51,956 nt of DNA from Blastococcus mobilis (GCF_900188025.1 NZ_FZNO01000030.1:1-51956), one strand, 5' to 3'; numbered from the stretch's first letter, positions 16,129-26,261 are shown. Numbers and translations: made by a program. Notes: generated from the sequence alone by a model not told the origin.

Positions 16129-17781
16129 TCAGGCGTTGCGGACGGCGGCCGCGGACTGGAGGCCGAGCTCCTCGACCGACACCTGCCGCATCTCGACCTT
16201 GCGGATCTTGCCGGTGACCGTCATGGGGAACTCGTCGACGACCTTGACGTAGCGCGGCACCTTGTAGTGGGCGAGCTTGCCGGCGCAGAACTCCCGCAAC
16301 CCCTCGGCGGTCAGCGGCTCGGCGCCCTCGCGCAGCCGCACCCAGGCCATGAGCTCCTCGCCGAACCGCTCGTCCGGCACGCCGATCACCTGGGCGTCGA
16401 CGATGTCGGGGTGGGTGTAGAGGAACTCCTCGATCTCCCGCGGGTACACGTTCTCCCCACCGCGGATGACCATGTCCTTGATCCGCCCGACGATGTTCAG
16501 GTAGCCCTCACCGTCCATCACCGCGAGGTCGCCGGTGTGCATCCAGCGGGCCGCGTCGATGACCTCGGCCGTCTTGTCCGGTTCGTTCCAGTAGCCGAGC
16601 ATCACCGAGTAGCCGCGGGTGCAGAACTCCCCGGGCTCCCCCCGCGGCACGGTCAGCCCGGTCGCGGGGTCGACGACCTTCACCTCGAGGTGGGGATGGA
16701 CGCGGCCGACGGTGGAGGTCCGCCGGTCGAGGTCGTCGTCGGCGCCGGTCTGCGTGGACACCGGTGAGGTCTCGGTCATCCCGTAGCAGATGGTGACCTC
16801 GGTCATCCCCATGTCGCTGACCACCCGCTTCATGACCTCCACCGGGCACGGCGAGCCGGCCATGATGCCGGTGCGCAGGCTGGAGAGGTCGTAGTCGGCG
16901 AAGTCGGGCAGCCCCAGCTCGGCGATGAACATCGTGGGGACGCCGTACAGCGAGGTGCAGCGCTCGTCCTGCACCGCCTGAAGCGTCAGCGCCGGGTCGA
17001 AGCCGGGTGCCGGGATGACCATCGTCGCCCCGTGCGAGGTGGCCGCCAGGTTGCCCATCCCCATGCCGAAGCAGTGGTAGTAGGGCACCGGGATGCAGAT
17101 CCGGTCGGCCTCGCTGTAGCCGCAGCCCTCCCCCACGAAGAACCCGTTGTTGAGCAGGTTGTGGTGGGTGAGCGTGGCGCCCTTCGGAAAGCCGGTCGTC
17201 CCCGACGTGTACTGGATGTTGATCGGGTCGTCGGCGGACAGCTCGCTCTCCCGGCGGACCAGCAGCTCCCGGTCGCCGGCGCGGCCGGTGGCCAGCAGCT
17301 GCTCCCACTCGGAGTCACCGAGGAAGAGCACCTCCCGCAGCTCCGGGCAATCCCCGCGGACCTCGGCCACCATCGCCCGGTAGTCGCTGGTCTTGAACTC
17401 CGGCGCCGCGACCAGGACCGAGATCCCGGCCTGCTTCAGCACGTAGGCCAGCTCGTGGGTCCGGTACGCCGGGTTGATGTTGACCAGGATCGCGCCGAGC
17501 TTCGCCGTCCCGTACTGGACGAACACCCACTCGGCGCAGTTCGGCGCCCAGATCCCCACCCGATCGCCCTTCCGGACGCCGAGGGCGTCCAGGCCCAGCG
17601 CGCAGGCATCGACCTCGGCGACCAGCCCGGGATAGCTGAACCGGCGCCCCGTCGCGCACTCGACCAGCGCCTCGTGGTCGCCCACCCGCGCTGCCGTCCG
17701 ATCGAGGTTGGCCCCGATCGTGTCGCCCAGCAGCGGAACCGTCGAGGTCCCGCTGCTGTAGGACGGCAGCGCGGGGCTCAT
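16129..17781 (-). CDS. AMP-dependent acyl-CoA synthetase (medium/long-chain fatty acid-CoA ligase-like)
   Basis: A 550-residue ANL-superfamily enzyme. The P-loop is [12 protein letters not shown] (about 191-202), the A5 motif is YGMTETSP, the adenylate-binding motif contains [20 protein letters not shown], and the catalytic Lys525 lies in TVTGKIRK. It activates a carboxylic acid with ATP and transfers it to CoA. The family most resembled is the FadD/AMP-binding group used in beta-oxidation. It is translated in a four-base overlap after a small gene of unknown function. Substrate chain length cannot be deduced. Confidence 0.9.
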   Translation of the reverse strand: MSPALPSYSSGTSTVPLLGDTIGANLDRTAARVGDHEALVECATGRRFSYPGLVAEVDACALGLDALGVRKGDRVGIWAPNCAEWVFVQYGTAKLGAILVNINPAYRTHELAYVLKQAGISVLVAAPEFKTSDYRAMVAEVRGDCPELREVLFLGDSEWEQLLATGRAGDRELLVRRESELSADDPINIQYTSGTTGFPKGATLTHHNLLNNGFFVGEGCGYSEADRICIPVPYYHCFGMGMGNLAATSHGATMVIPAPGFDPALTLQAVQDERCTSLYGVPTMFIAELGLPDFADYDLSSLRTGIMAGSPCPVEVMKRVVSDMGMTEVTICYGMTETSPVSTQTGADDDLDRRTSTVGRVHPHLEVKVVDPATGLTVPRGEPGEFCTRGYSVMLGYWNEPDKTAEVIDAARWMHTGDLAVMDGEGYLNIVGRIKDMVIRGGENVYPREIEEFLYTHPDIVDAQVIGVPDERFGEELMAWVRLREGAEPLTAEGLREFCAGKLAHYKVPRYVKVVDEFPMTVTGKIRKVEMRQVSVEELGLQSAAAVRNA

Positions 17782-18002
17782 CGCCGGTTCTCCGGCAGTT
17801 GCACGCCGGCCCGGTTGGGCTTGTCGGTCGGGTGCGCGTACCGGAGGCTCTCGACCGGGAGCGGGAAGCTGTGGTCCTCACCGAAGGGCGAGAGCGGCCC
17901 GGCGGACACGCTGGTCAGCTCGGTCAGCGGCGGGCCGCCGTCATCGGACTGCCCCCAGGTGGGCTCCACCAGGTGCGCGTGCTTCTCGTTGCGCTTCGCC
18001 AT
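17778..18002 (-). CDS. Small hypothetical protein coupled to acyl-CoA synthetase
   Basis: A 74-residue, mostly polar, proline-rich protein without membrane helices or a recognised domain (starts [18 protein letters not shown]). The ATG at 18002 has GGAGAC 6-8 nt upstream, and the gene ends in an ATGA overlap with the acyl-CoA synthetase, so expression of both is linked. Codon usage is like the neighbours, supporting a real gene. Confidence 0.6.
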   Translation of the reverse strand: MAKRNEKHAHLVEPTWGQSDDGGPPLTELTSVSAGPLSPFGEDHSFPLPVESLRYAHPTDKPNRAGVQLPENRR

Positions 18003-18100
18003 GTCGTCTCCGTGTCCAGGTGCACCGTTCGGTGCACGTCGGGGGCATTCTCGCGGACGCCATACCCGGCGCGCACGCACTCTCCCCTCCCGGCCGGTCG

Positions 18101-18619
18101 TCACCGGCTGACCCGCGCGCCGAACAGCGTGGGCAGGCCGTCGGCGGTGAGGACCCACTGGGAGCCGCCCACGGGCGCCGCGAGGATCTCCGCACCGTCG
18201 AGCGCCTGGATCGACCGGGTCCGCCAGACCGCGGTGCTCAGCAGCCGCAGGCGCACGCGCTCCTGGTGGGGGTCGAGCTCGTCGTAGCCGAACGGCTCGA
18301 ACGCGATGATCGCCGGGCCGGCGATCCGCAGCCGCCCGGGCTGCCAGGGCGTGGTGGCCAGCGCTCGGCGCCAGCGGTAGGTGCGCAGCAGTGCCCCGGC
18401 GCCGGCGACGACGCCGACCACGCCGACGAGCACGAGGACGATGACGACCAGCCCCAGGAGCGGGACGCGCCGTCCGGTGCCGGCGAGGGTGACGGCGGCC
18501 ATGCCCAACAGCACCCCGAGGACGACGGCGATGACGCCTCCGCCGAGCCAGCGGAGGGCGCCGGCCTGGTGGGCGGCCAGGGCCGTGCGGGTGTGGGGGT
18601 CCTCCCCTGCCGGTGGCAC
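18101..18619 (-). CDS. Two-helix membrane protein with C-terminal PH-like region
   Basis: A 172-residue protein. A short charged N-terminus is followed by two adjacent membrane helices (about 22-45 and 51-75). A soluble part then contains WQPGRLRIAGPAIIAFEPFG and a terminal SQWVLTADGLPTLFGARV, resembling bacterial PH-domain membrane proteins. No known role. GTG 18619 gives a normal N-terminus; no clear ribosome binding site is seen. It is divergent from the helicase-associated gene at 18672. Confidence 0.65.
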   Translation of the reverse strand: MPPAGEDPHTRTALAAHQAGALRWLGGGVIAVVLGVLLGMAAVTLAGTGRRVPLLGLVVIVLVLVGVVGVVAGAGALLRTYRWRRALATTPWQPGRLRIAGPAIIAFEPFGYDELDPHQERVRLRLLSTAVWRTRSIQALDGAEILAAPVGGSQWVLTADGLPTLFGARVSR

Positions 18620-18658
18620 CTGGTCATGCTGCCAGGAGCACCCGTTCGCGGAACGACG

Positions 18659-18664
18659 TAGCGT
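18659..18664 (+). promoter_or_regulatory. Leaderless -10 hexamer TAGCGT
   Basis: TAGCGT lies 7 nt before ATG 18672, supporting that start. Confidence 0.5.
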
Positions 18665-18671
18665 GGACCGG

Positions 18672-20933
18672 ATGCCCACGGAACCCCCTGCGACGCTCGC
18701 CGCCTGGCTGCGCACCCGCAGCGACGAACAGTTGAGCGCGTTGCTGGTGGCCCGTCCTGACATCGCCCGCCCCGCAGCTTCTGATCTGGTCGCCCTCGCC
18801 AGTCGGCTCGCCGTCCCCGTGTCGGTCGACCGTGCGCTCGACGAACTGGACGCGGCAACGCTCCAGGTGCTCGACGCGGTACTCCTCGCGCCGACCGACG
18901 GTGTGGCGCCCGACGATCTGATCGCGGCGCTGCCCGACGTGCCCGACGACGTGCTCACCGCGGCGCTGGACCGGCTCACCACACGCGCCCTCCTCTGGGG
19001 GGACGACGTGCTGCGCGCCCCCGACCCGGTCCGCCGGGCCGTGCGGCACCCGGCGGGCCTGGGCCGGCGGGCCACCGAGCTGCGGGTGCAACTGCCCGGC
19101 GACCTGGCGGCCACGATCGGCGAGCTGGCTCAGGAGGAGCGGGAGGTGCTGGAGCGCCTCGCCGCCGAGCGGCCGGTGGGGCACCTGCCCGACTCGCCCT
19201 CCGACGTCAAGACGCCGGCGCGGCGACTCCTCCAGCGGGGGCTGCTGGCGCGGATCGACGCCCTCAACGTCGAGCTGCCCCGCGAGATCGGACTGCACTT
19301 GCGGGGCGACCGGCCGTTGGGCCCACCACGGCTGCGCCCGGAGCCCGCGGTGGCCACGCACGAGCAGGCGTCGGTGGACCGGCGGGCGGCCGGTGCGGCG
19401 CTGGAGAGCGTGGGGAAGATCGGCGAGTTGCTCACCCTGCTCGAGGAGGAGCCGGCGGGACTGCTGCGCAGCGGCGGGGTGGGCGTTCGCGACCAGAAGC
19501 GGCTGGCCCGCGTGCTGCACCTGGGCGAGGCCGAGGCGGCATGGCTGCTGGAGCTGGCCTACGCGGCCGGGCTGCTCGACGTCGGGGGACCGCACCGCGA
19601 CGAGTGGCTGCCCACCCGCGCCTACGACATCTGGCGGGAGCAGGACCTCGCCGACCGCTGGGCGGTGCTGGCCGCCGGCTGGCTGGGCGGGGTCCGACTG
19701 CCGTCCCTGGTCGGGCAGCGGGACGTCGCCGGCAAGGCCGTGAACCCGCTGTCGCCGGATCTGACCCGGCACACCGCCCCGGCGATCCGGCGGTCGGCCC
19801 TGGCGGTGCTCGCCGAATACCCGCCCGGCGCCGGGCTGGCCCCCGACGACCTGGTCGCCCTGCTCCGCTGGCGCACGCCCCGCCGGGCCGACCGGCTCGC
19901 CCCGGTCCCCGGGATGCTGGAGGAGGCGGCGCGGCTCGGGGTGCTGGTCGGGGGCGTGCTCTCCACCGCCGGGCGCGGGTTGCTCCTCCAGGGCGAGGAC
20001 GGCGCGGCCGACGGCATGCGCGGGCTGCTGCCCGAGCCGGTCGACCACGTGCTCGCCCAGCCCGACCTCTCGCTGATCGCGCCCGGCCCGCTGGTGGCCG
20101 AGCTCGCCGACACCCTCGCCGTGGTCGCCGACGTGGAGTCCTCGGGCGGGGCCACGGTCTTCCGGGTATCGGAGTCCAGCGTGCGGCGGTCCCTGGACGC
20201 CGGCTGGTCGGCCCCGGATCTGCACGACTTCTTCACCCGTGCCTCCCGCACGCCGGTGCCGCAGGCGCTGGACTACCTGATCGACGACGTCGCCCGGCAG
20301 CACGGCCGGCTGCGGGTGGGCTCGATCGAGTCCTACGTCCGCTCCGACGACCACGGGCTGTTGTCCCAGGTGCTCAACGACCGGCGGACCGCCGGGGCGG
20401 AGCTGCGCCGGCTGGCGCCCGGGGTCCTGGTCAGCGGCCTGGGCGCCGACGAGGTGCTCTCCGTGCTCCGGGAGGCCGGCTACGCACCGGCCGGGGAACG
20501 TCCCGGTGGCGCCGTCCTGACCCGTCCGCCGGCTCGCCCGCGGGCACTCGGCAAGCGGTCCGGCACCGATTCCTCGCCCGCGCCGCGGCCCCTGACGACC
20601 GACGAGCTGGCGGCGACCGTGCGCCAGATGCGGGCCGGGGACGCCGCGCTGTCGGCCCGGCGCGGCGAGGCGGTGCGCCAGGTGCCCGGCGTGACCACCG
20701 CCGGCACGCTGGAGCTGCTCTCCCGCGCCGTCCGCGACGGTGCGGCGGTGTGGCTCGGCTACGTCGACGCCCAGGGCAGCGGCAGCCAGCGCGTGGTCCG
20801 CCCGGTGTCACTGGTCGGTGGTTTCCTCCAGGGGTACGACGAGCGGCGCGGGGAGAACAGCACGTTCGCCGTGCACCGGATCACCTCCGTCGCCCTCGTC
20901 GAGCAGGATCCGGAATCCACGACCGCGTCCTAG
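18672..20933 (+). CDS. Helicase-associated (XPB/Ssl2 N-terminal-like) domain protein
   Basis: A 753-residue protein without Walker motifs. The C-terminal half (GRLRVGSIESYVRSDDHGLL, LAPGVLVSGLGADEVLSVLR, then a WYL-like beta region with WLGYVDAQGSGSQRVVRP and VHRITSVAL) matches the 'helicase-associated' proteins encoded beside bacterial XPB. The N-terminus consists of repeated helical winged-helix-like units (PATLAAWLRTRSDEQLSALL). In mycobacteria the equivalent gene lies next to the XPB gene, and a helper or DNA-binding role is inferred. Here the XPB gene follows 1.5 kb downstream with one gene between. Confidence 0.82.
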   Translation: MPTEPPATLAAWLRTRSDEQLSALLVARPDIARPAASDLVALASRLAVPVSVDRALDELDAATLQVLDAVLLAPTDGVAPDDLIAALPDVPDDVLTAALDRLTTRALLWGDDVLRAPDPVRRAVRHPAGLGRRATELRVQLPGDLAATIGELAQEEREVLERLAAERPVGHLPDSPSDVKTPARRLLQRGLLARIDALNVELPREIGLHLRGDRPLGPPRLRPEPAVATHEQASVDRRAAGAALESVGKIGELLTLLEEEPAGLLRSGGVGVRDQKRLARVLHLGEAEAAWLLELAYAAGLLDVGGPHRDEWLPTRAYDIWREQDLADRWAVLAAGWLGGVRLPSLVGQRDVAGKAVNPLSPDLTRHTAPAIRRSALAVLAEYPPGAGLAPDDLVALLRWRTPRRADRLAPVPGMLEEAARLGVLVGGVLSTAGRGLLLQGEDGAADGMRGLLPEPVDHVLAQPDLSLIAPGPLVAELADTLAVVADVESSGGATVFRVSESSVRRSLDAGWSAPDLHDFFTRASRTPVPQALDYLIDDVARQHGRLRVGSIESYVRSDDHGLLSQVLNDRRTAGAELRRLAPGVLVSGLGADEVLSVLREAGYAPAGERPGGAVLTRPPARPRALGKRSGTDSSPAPRPLTTDELAATVRQMRAGDAALSARRGEAVRQVPGVTTAGTLELLSRAVRDGAAVWLGYVDAQGSGSQRVVRPVSLVGGFLQGYDERRGENSTFAVHRITSVALVEQDPESTTAS

Positions 20934-21056
20934 CACCGGACCCTCCGCAGGCGGGGGCAGCAGCAGTACCTTGACCGGCGCAACGAGGACCCCGATGCCG
21001 AAGGGGCCCTCCTCCGCCGAGGTCCGGCCCGGTCGACCGAGCACAGGTGGGTCCGC

Positions 21057-22337
21057 ATGACCGAGCGGAAGAGCGTGGCCGAACAGCTGGCGGCCGCCCT
21101 GGCGACCGTGCTGGGGATTCCCGAGCTGCCGGTGCGGCTGCGCGCCTGGGACGGCTCCGTCTGGGGCCCCGGCGATGCCCCGGTCGTCGTCATCCGCTCC
21201 CGCCGGGCGCTGCGCCGGATCGTGTGGGCCCCCGGTCAGCTGGGCCTGGGGCGGGCCTACGTCGCCGGCGAGATCGATGTGGAGGGCGACCTCTACGCCG
21301 TACTCGGTGCGGTGGGCGAGGCTGCCCGGCTGGGACCCGACAGGTCCCCGCCCCGGCTGTCCCGCGCCGACCGGCTGGCCCTCCTGCGCACGGCCGCCAC
21401 CCTCCGGGTCCTCGGCCCCGCCCCGGCTCCGCCACCCGAAGAGGTTCGCGGGACCCGGCACGGCCTGCGGCACAGCCGGCGGCGCGACGCCGCGGCCGTG
21501 TCCCACCACTACGACCTCGATGACGACTTCTACCGCCTGGTCCTGGGCCCCACGATGGTCTACTCCTGCGCCGTCTGGGACGACGAGAAGACCGGGCTCG
21601 ACGCCGCCCAGGAGGCCAAGCTCGATCTCGTGTGCCGCAAGCTGGCGCTGCGGCCCGGCGCGCGGCTGCTCGACGTCGGATGCGGCTGGGGCAGCCTGGC
21701 CCTGCACGCGGCGCAGCGCTACGGAGCTGAGGTCGTCGGGATCACCCTCTCCGTCCGGCAGGCGGCGCTGGCGCGCAGGCGCGTGGCGGAGGCGGGACTT
21801 CCCGACCGCGTCGACATCCGGGTCCAGGACTACCGCGAGGTCGACGACGGACCCTTCGACGCGATCAGCTCCGTGGGCATGGCCGAGCACGTCGGCCGGG
21901 CCCTGCTGCCGACGTACGCCGGCCACCTGCGCGACCTGCTCGTCCCCGGCGGCCGGCTGCTCAACCACGCCATCGCCGGGCACGGGTGGACGGCGACCCG
22001 GGACCCCGACACCTTCATCTCCCGGTACGTCTTTCCGGACGGAGAACTGGTCAGCCTCGCGGAGACGGTCGGCGTGCTGGAGGGGGCCGGCCTCGAGGTC
22101 CTGGACGTGGAGGCCCTGCGCCGGCACTACGCGCTGACCCTGCGGGCCTGGGTCAACCGCCTGGAGGAGAGCTGGGACGAGGCGGTCCGCCTCGGTGGAG
22201 CGGGACGGGCCCGGGTGTGGCGGCTCTACATGGCCGCCTCCGCCCTGTCCTTCGAGATGGGGGCGCTGGGCGTCAACCAGGTCCTCGTCCAGCGGCCCGG
22301 CGGGGCTCCGCCACCGCTGCGCCGCGACTGGGTCTGA
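21057..22337 (+). CDS. Cyclopropane-fatty-acyl-phospholipid synthase-like methyltransferase
   Basis: A 426-residue SAM-dependent enzyme of the CFA synthase family. The N-terminal lipid-binding part ends near HYDLDDDFYRLVLGPTMVYS, the hallmark of CFA/mycolic acid cyclopropane synthases. The SAM site is LLDVGCGWGSLALHAA with GITLS after strand 2. Catalytic-region residues occur in SVGMAEHVG and YVFPDGEL. It would transfer a methylene or methyl group to unsaturated acyl chains of membrane phospholipids. AGGTGGG lies about 6 nt before the ATG. It is inserted between the two XPB-system genes on the same strand. Confidence 0.88.
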   Translation: MTERKSVAEQLAAALATVLGIPELPVRLRAWDGSVWGPGDAPVVVIRSRRALRRIVWAPGQLGLGRAYVAGEIDVEGDLYAVLGAVGEAARLGPDRSPPRLSRADRLALLRTAATLRVLGPAPAPPPEEVRGTRHGLRHSRRRDAAAVSHHYDLDDDFYRLVLGPTMVYSCAVWDDEKTGLDAAQEAKLDLVCRKLALRPGARLLDVGCGWGSLALHAAQRYGAEVVGITLSVRQAALARRRVAEAGLPDRVDIRVQDYREVDDGPFDAISSVGMAEHVGRALLPTYAGHLRDLLVPGGRLLNHAIAGHGWTATRDPDTFISRYVFPDGELVSLAETVGVLEGAGLEVLDVEALRRHYALTLRAWVNRLEESWDEAVRLGGAGRARVWRLYMAASALSFEMGALGVNQVLVQRPGGAPPPLRRDWV

Positions 22338-22465
22338 CCACCGACGGCCTCGACGCCTCGTCGAGCGGGAAGTCCTCGTCGGTGTGCACGGTTACCTTGG
22401 GATGGCCACCCGGTCCCCACCCGTGGCCGCTCCCCGACCCGCCGAGGAAATGGACTCAGCCACCA

Positions 22466-24151
22466 GTGAGTGACGGCCCCCTGATCGTCCAGTCGGACAA
22501 GACCCTGCTCCTCGAGGTCGACCATCCGCTGGCCCGCGAGTGCCGGGCGGCGATCGCCCCGTTCGCGGAGCTCGAGCGCTCCCCCGAGCACATGCACACC
22601 TACCGGGTGACGCCCCTCGCGCTGTGGAACGCCCGTGCCGCCGGGCACGACGCGGAGCAGGTCGTGGACGCGCTGGTGCGCTTCTCCCGCTACCCGGTGC
22701 CGCATGCGCTGCTGGTCGACGTCGCCGACACGATGGACCGGTTCGGCCGGCTCACCCTGGCCAACAACCCGGTGCACGGGCTGGTGCTCACCAGCTCCGA
22801 CAAGGCCGTTCTGGAGGAGGTCGTCCGGTCGAAGCGGGTGGCGCCCATGCTCGGCGCCCGCATCGACGACGACACGATCGTCGTGCACCCGTCGGAGCGC
22901 GGTCGGCTCAAGCAGGCGCTGCTGAAGGTCGGCTGGCCGGCCGAGGACCTCGCCGGCTACGTCGACGGCCAGGCCCATCCGATCGACCTGGATCAGTCCG
23001 GCTGGCACCTGCGCGACTACCAGCAGGAGGCCGTCGAAGGCTTCTGGGCCGGCGGTTCCGGCGTCGTCGTCCTGCCCTGTGGCGCCGGCAAGACGTTGGT
23101 CGGCGCGGCGGCGATGGCCGAGGCGAAGGCCACGACGCTGATCCTGGTGACCAACACCGTCGCCGGCCGGCAGTGGAAGCGCGAGCTGATCGCGCGCACG
23201 TCGCTGACCGAAGAGGAGATCGGCGAGTACTCGGGCGAGCGCAAGGAGATCCGCCCGGTCACCATCGCGACCTACCAGGTGATCACCACCCGCCGGAAGG
23301 GCGAGTACCGGCATCTGGACCTCTTCGACGCCCAGGACTGGGGCCTGATCGTCTACGACGAGGTGCACCTGCTGCCGGCCCCGATCTTCCGGCTGACCGC
23401 CGATCTGCAGTCCCGCCGCCGCCTCGGCCTCACCGCCACGCTGGTGCGCGAGGACGGGCGCGAGGACGACGTCTTCTCGCTCATCGGGCCCAAGCGCTAC
23501 GACGCCCCGTGGCGGGACATCGAGGCCCAGGGCTACATCGCACCGGCCGAGTGCATCGAGGTGCGGGTCTCGCTCGACGACGAGGAGCGCATGACCTACG
23601 CCGTCGCCGAGCCCGAGGAGCGCTACCGGATCGCGGCGACGGCGCAGTCGAAACTGCCGGTGATCCGGCGGGTGCTCGACCGGCACCCCGACGAGCAGAA
23701 GCTGGTCATCGGCGCCTACCTCGACCAACTCGAGGAGCTCGGCACCGCGCTCGACGCCCCGGTGATCCAGGGCTCGACGACCAACCGCGAGCGGGAGAAG
23801 CTCTTCGACGCCTTCCGCGCCGGGGAGATCAAGACGCTCGTCGTCTCCAAGGTCGCAAACTTCTCCATCGACCTGCCGGAGGCCGCCGTCGCCGTCCAGG
23901 TGTCGGGGACCTTCGGTTCGCGGCAGGAGGAGGCCCAGCGCCTCGGGCGGGTGCTGCGCCCCAAGGCCGACGGCCGGCAGGCGCACTTCTACACGGTGGT
24001 CAGCCGCGACACCCTCGACAGCGAGTACGCCGCCCACCGGCAGCGGTTCCTCGCCGAGCAGGGCTACGCGTACACGATCGTCGACGCCGCGGACCTGGCC
24101 GGTCCGGGCGAGGTCAACGGCCCCGACTGGGTGGACGAGCCCGCCGACTGA
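22466..24151 (+). CDS. XPB-type DNA repair helicase (superfamily 2)
   Basis: A 561-residue bacterial XPB. The N-terminal damage-recognition-like domain starts SDGPLIVQSDKTLLLEVDH. Walker A is GAGKT at 206-210, motif II DEVH at 298-301, and the RED motif RED at 328-330. The helicase C-domain has QRLGRVLRPK as motif VI. It unwinds DNA 3' to 5' with ATP. GTG 22466 gives the N-terminus known from mycobacterial XPB. An 8-codon reading frame (22450-22473) overlaps the start and may be chance. A perfect 20-bp hairpin follows the stop. Confidence 0.92.
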   Translation: MSDGPLIVQSDKTLLLEVDHPLARECRAAIAPFAELERSPEHMHTYRVTPLALWNARAAGHDAEQVVDALVRFSRYPVPHALLVDVADTMDRFGRLTLANNPVHGLVLTSSDKAVLEEVVRSKRVAPMLGARIDDDTIVVHPSERGRLKQALLKVGWPAEDLAGYVDGQAHPIDLDQSGWHLRDYQQEAVEGFWAGGSGVVVLPCGAGKTLVGAAAMAEAKATTLILVTNTVAGRQWKRELIARTSLTEEEIGEYSGERKEIRPVTIATYQVITTRRKGEYRHLDLFDAQDWGLIVYDEVHLLPAPIFRLTADLQSRRRLGLTATLVREDGREDDVFSLIGPKRYDAPWRDIEAQGYIAPAECIEVRVSLDDEERMTYAVAEPEERYRIAATAQSKLPVIRRVLDRHPDEQKLVIGAYLDQLEELGTALDAPVIQGSTTNREREKLFDAFRAGEIKTLVVSKVANFSIDLPEAAVAVQVSGTFGSRQEEAQRLGRVLRPKADGRQAHFYTVVSRDTLDSEYAAHRQRFLAEQGYAYTIVDAADLAGPGEVNGPDWVDEPAD

Positions 24152-24170
24152 CGCCGTGCCCTCCGACGAA

Positions 24171-24217
24171 GTGCGCTGAGGCCCCGTTCCGAGCCCTGGA
24201 ACGGGGCCTCAGCGCAC
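24171..24217. terminator. Perfect 20-bp hairpin after the XPB gene
   Basis: The arms at 24171-24190 (starting GTGCGCTGAG) and 24198-24217 are exact reverse complements around a 7-nt loop GAGCCCT. There is no U tract, as is common in high-GC actinobacteria. Confidence 0.8.
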
Positions 24218-24461
24218 ACGCTCCCCGGATCCGCGCTGACCCCTCCGTCACCGCCCGCCGCGGGCATCGGGAGGCACGTGGGGACGCCGGGACCGGCGAG
24301 GCGTGACGTGCCGGTCCCTCACGGCATGAGGAACACCACACGTCCTACCTCTTGACTTGCATTTCCGCCGGTCAGCGGCTTGCCGGCGGCTCCTATACGT
24401 CGCGATGGCCGGGGCGCGCGGGAGGCGACCGGTTGGGCGTGTTGCCTCTCCGCCAGTGAAG
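24218..24461. other. Leader region before the DEAD/DEAH helicase
   Basis: No gene is recognised here. TTGACT (24352-24357) and TATACG (24394-24399) resemble promoter elements but are 36 bp apart, so they do not form one promoter. The local base composition is less GC-rich than the neighbouring genes. Confidence 0.3.
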
Positions 24462-26261
24462 ATGGACCCCGTCATGGGGAGTGCATTGCGAGCGGAGGCC
24501 CTGAGCCCGCAGACGACCAGCCGACCGCTCCGAGCGTGGCAGCAGGCCGCTCTCCAGCGCTACGAGGAGCAGTCGCCGAAGGATTTCCTGGTCACCGCGA
24601 CCCCCGGCGCAGGCAAGACGACCTTCGCCCTGACGCTGGCGGCGCGGCTGCTCTCCCGGCGCGAGGTCGCCCGCGTGATCGTCGTCTGCCCGACCGACCA
24701 CCTGCGCCTGCAGTGGGCCGATGCCGCCGATGCGATGGGCATCGTGCTGGACCCGGGCCTCACCAACGCCGTCGGCCCGGTGCGTGCAGGCACCCAGGGC
24801 TATGTGACCACCTACGCGCAGGTCGCCGGCAAGCCGATGCTGCACGCCGCCCGCGCCACCGCCGTCAAGACGCTGGTCATCCTCGACGAGGTGCACCACG
24901 CCGGTGACGGCCTCTCCTGGGGCGAGGCGGTGGAGGAGGCCTACGGCTTCGCCGCCCGCCGGTTGTGCCTGACCGGGACGCCGTTCCGGACCAAGCCGGA
25001 CGAGCGCATCCCCTTCGTCCGCTACGAGGAGGACAGCTTCGAGGGCGACGACGGCGAGGGCGGCATCGGGCTGGTCAGCCGCGCCGACTACACCTACGGC
25101 TACAAGGAGGCGCTGGCCGACAACGTCGTCCGACCCGTCGTCTTCGCCGCCTACACCGGCACGTCGCGTTGGCGAAACTCCGCGGGTGAGGTCGTCGCAG
25201 CCTCGCTGTCGGAGGCCGGCACGAAGTCGGTGGAGATGCAGGCCTGGCGGACTGCGCTGGACCCCAAGGGCCAGTGGGTGCCGCACGTGATCGCCGCGAT
25301 GGACGACCGGATCACCCACCTGCGGGAGAGCGGCATGCCCGACGCCGCCGGGTTGATCCTCGCCAGCGACCAGGACGACGCCCGCGCCTACGCCAAGATC
25401 GTGCGCCGGGTGACCGGCAAGGCGGCCGAGCTGATCCTGTCCGACGACCCCAAGGCGTCGAAGAAGATCGAGCGCTTCGCCACCGGGTCGGCGCGGATCG
25501 CGGTCTGCGTGCGGATGATCTCCGAGGGCGTCGACGTGCCCCGGGCCGCCGTCCTGGCCTGGATGACCTCCTACCGGACACCGCTGTTCTTCGCCCAGGC
25601 GGTCGGCCGCGTGGTGCGCTCCCGGGCGCCGCACGAGTCGGCGACGGTGTTCCTCCCCGCGGTGCGCCCGCTGCTGTCGCTGGCGGCGTCGATGGAGGAG
25701 CAGCGCAACCACGTCATGCCCCCGCCGAAGACGGTGCAGGGCGACGAGCTGGACCTGGAGCCGCTGCCGCCCAAGGAGAAGGACCCCGACGGCCTGAAGC
25801 AGTGGGAGGCGCTGGAGGCCGACGCCCGCTTCGCCCACGTCCTGCACAGCGGCACGGCGCACACCGGCGAGGGCTCCGGCCCGACGGTCGTCGTGGACGC
25901 CGAGGACGAGGAGTTCCTCGGCATCCCCGGCCTGCTCACCCCGGCCCAGACAGCGGAGCTGCTGGCCAAGCGGGACGACGAGCTCCGGCTGCGGATCGCA
26001 CAGAGCCACCGGGCCGACGACGGTGACTTCATGCTCGTCGAGGACCACCCGGACGAGGACGACGCCGGCCGCTCGTGGCGCGACGCCGCCGAGCTGCGCC
26101 GGGAGATCAACCGCCTGGTCAACCGGGTCGCGGCCCGGACCTCGCAGCCGCAGGCCGTGGTGCACACCCAGCTGCGACAGTCGGTGCCCGGCCCGCCGTC
26201 GGCATCCGCCTCGGTCGACGTCCTCCGCGCCCGCCGGGAACGCCTCCGCACCATGCTCTGA
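24462..26261 (+). CDS. DEAD/DEAH box helicase (superfamily 2, restriction-subunit-like)
   Basis: A roughly 599-residue SF2 ATPase. Motifs are TPGAGKTTFAL (Walker A), VVCPTDHLRLQW (Ia), LDEVHHAGDG (II), LTGTPFRTKP (III), ISEGVDVPRAAVLAW (V) and QAVGRVVRSR (VI). A helical, acidic C-terminal region of about 180 residues has no recognised domain. The motif II/III spacing resembles type I/III restriction helicase subunits and phage-like helicases, but no methylase or nuclease gene is adjacent. Starts at 24456 (GTG), 24462 (ATG) and 24474 (ATG) are all possible. It probably acts in nucleic-acid repair or remodelling beside XPB. Confidence 0.85.
   Translation: MDPVMGSALRAEALSPQTTSRPLRAWQQAALQRYEEQSPKDFLVTATPGAGKTTFALTLAARLLSRREVARVIVVCPTDHLRLQWADAADAMGIVLDPGLTNAVGPVRAGTQGYVTTYAQVAGKPMLHAARATAVKTLVILDEVHHAGDGLSWGEAVEEAYGFAARRLCLTGTPFRTKPDERIPFVRYEEDSFEGDDGEGGIGLVSRADYTYGYKEALADNVVRPVVFAAYTGTSRWRNSAGEVVAASLSEAGTKSVEMQAWRTALDPKGQWVPHVIAAMDDRITHLRESGMPDAAGLILASDQDDARAYAKIVRRVTGKAAELILSDDPKASKKIERFATGSARIAVCVRMISEGVDVPRAAVLAWMTSYRTPLFFAQAVGRVVRSRAPHESATVFLPAVRPLLSLAASMEEQRNHVMPPPKTVQGDELDLEPLPPKEKDPDGLKQWEALEADARFAHVLHSGTAHTGEGSGPTVVVDAEDEEFLGIPGLLTPAQTAELLAKRDDELRLRIAQSHRADDGDFMLVEDHPDEDDAGRSWRDAAELRREINRLVNRVAARTSQPQAVVHTQLRQSVPGPPSASASVDVLRARRERLRTML

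Noticed and set aside
22450..22473. Eight-codon leader peptide overlapping the XPB start
   Set aside because: It has no ribosome binding site, contains no regulatory run of codons, and such short frames are expected by chance.
24462..26261. Restriction-modification or defence helicase operon
   Set aside because: The helicase motifs fit, but there is no methyltransferase, nuclease or specificity subunit in the flanks; neighbours are XPB and a LuxR regulator.
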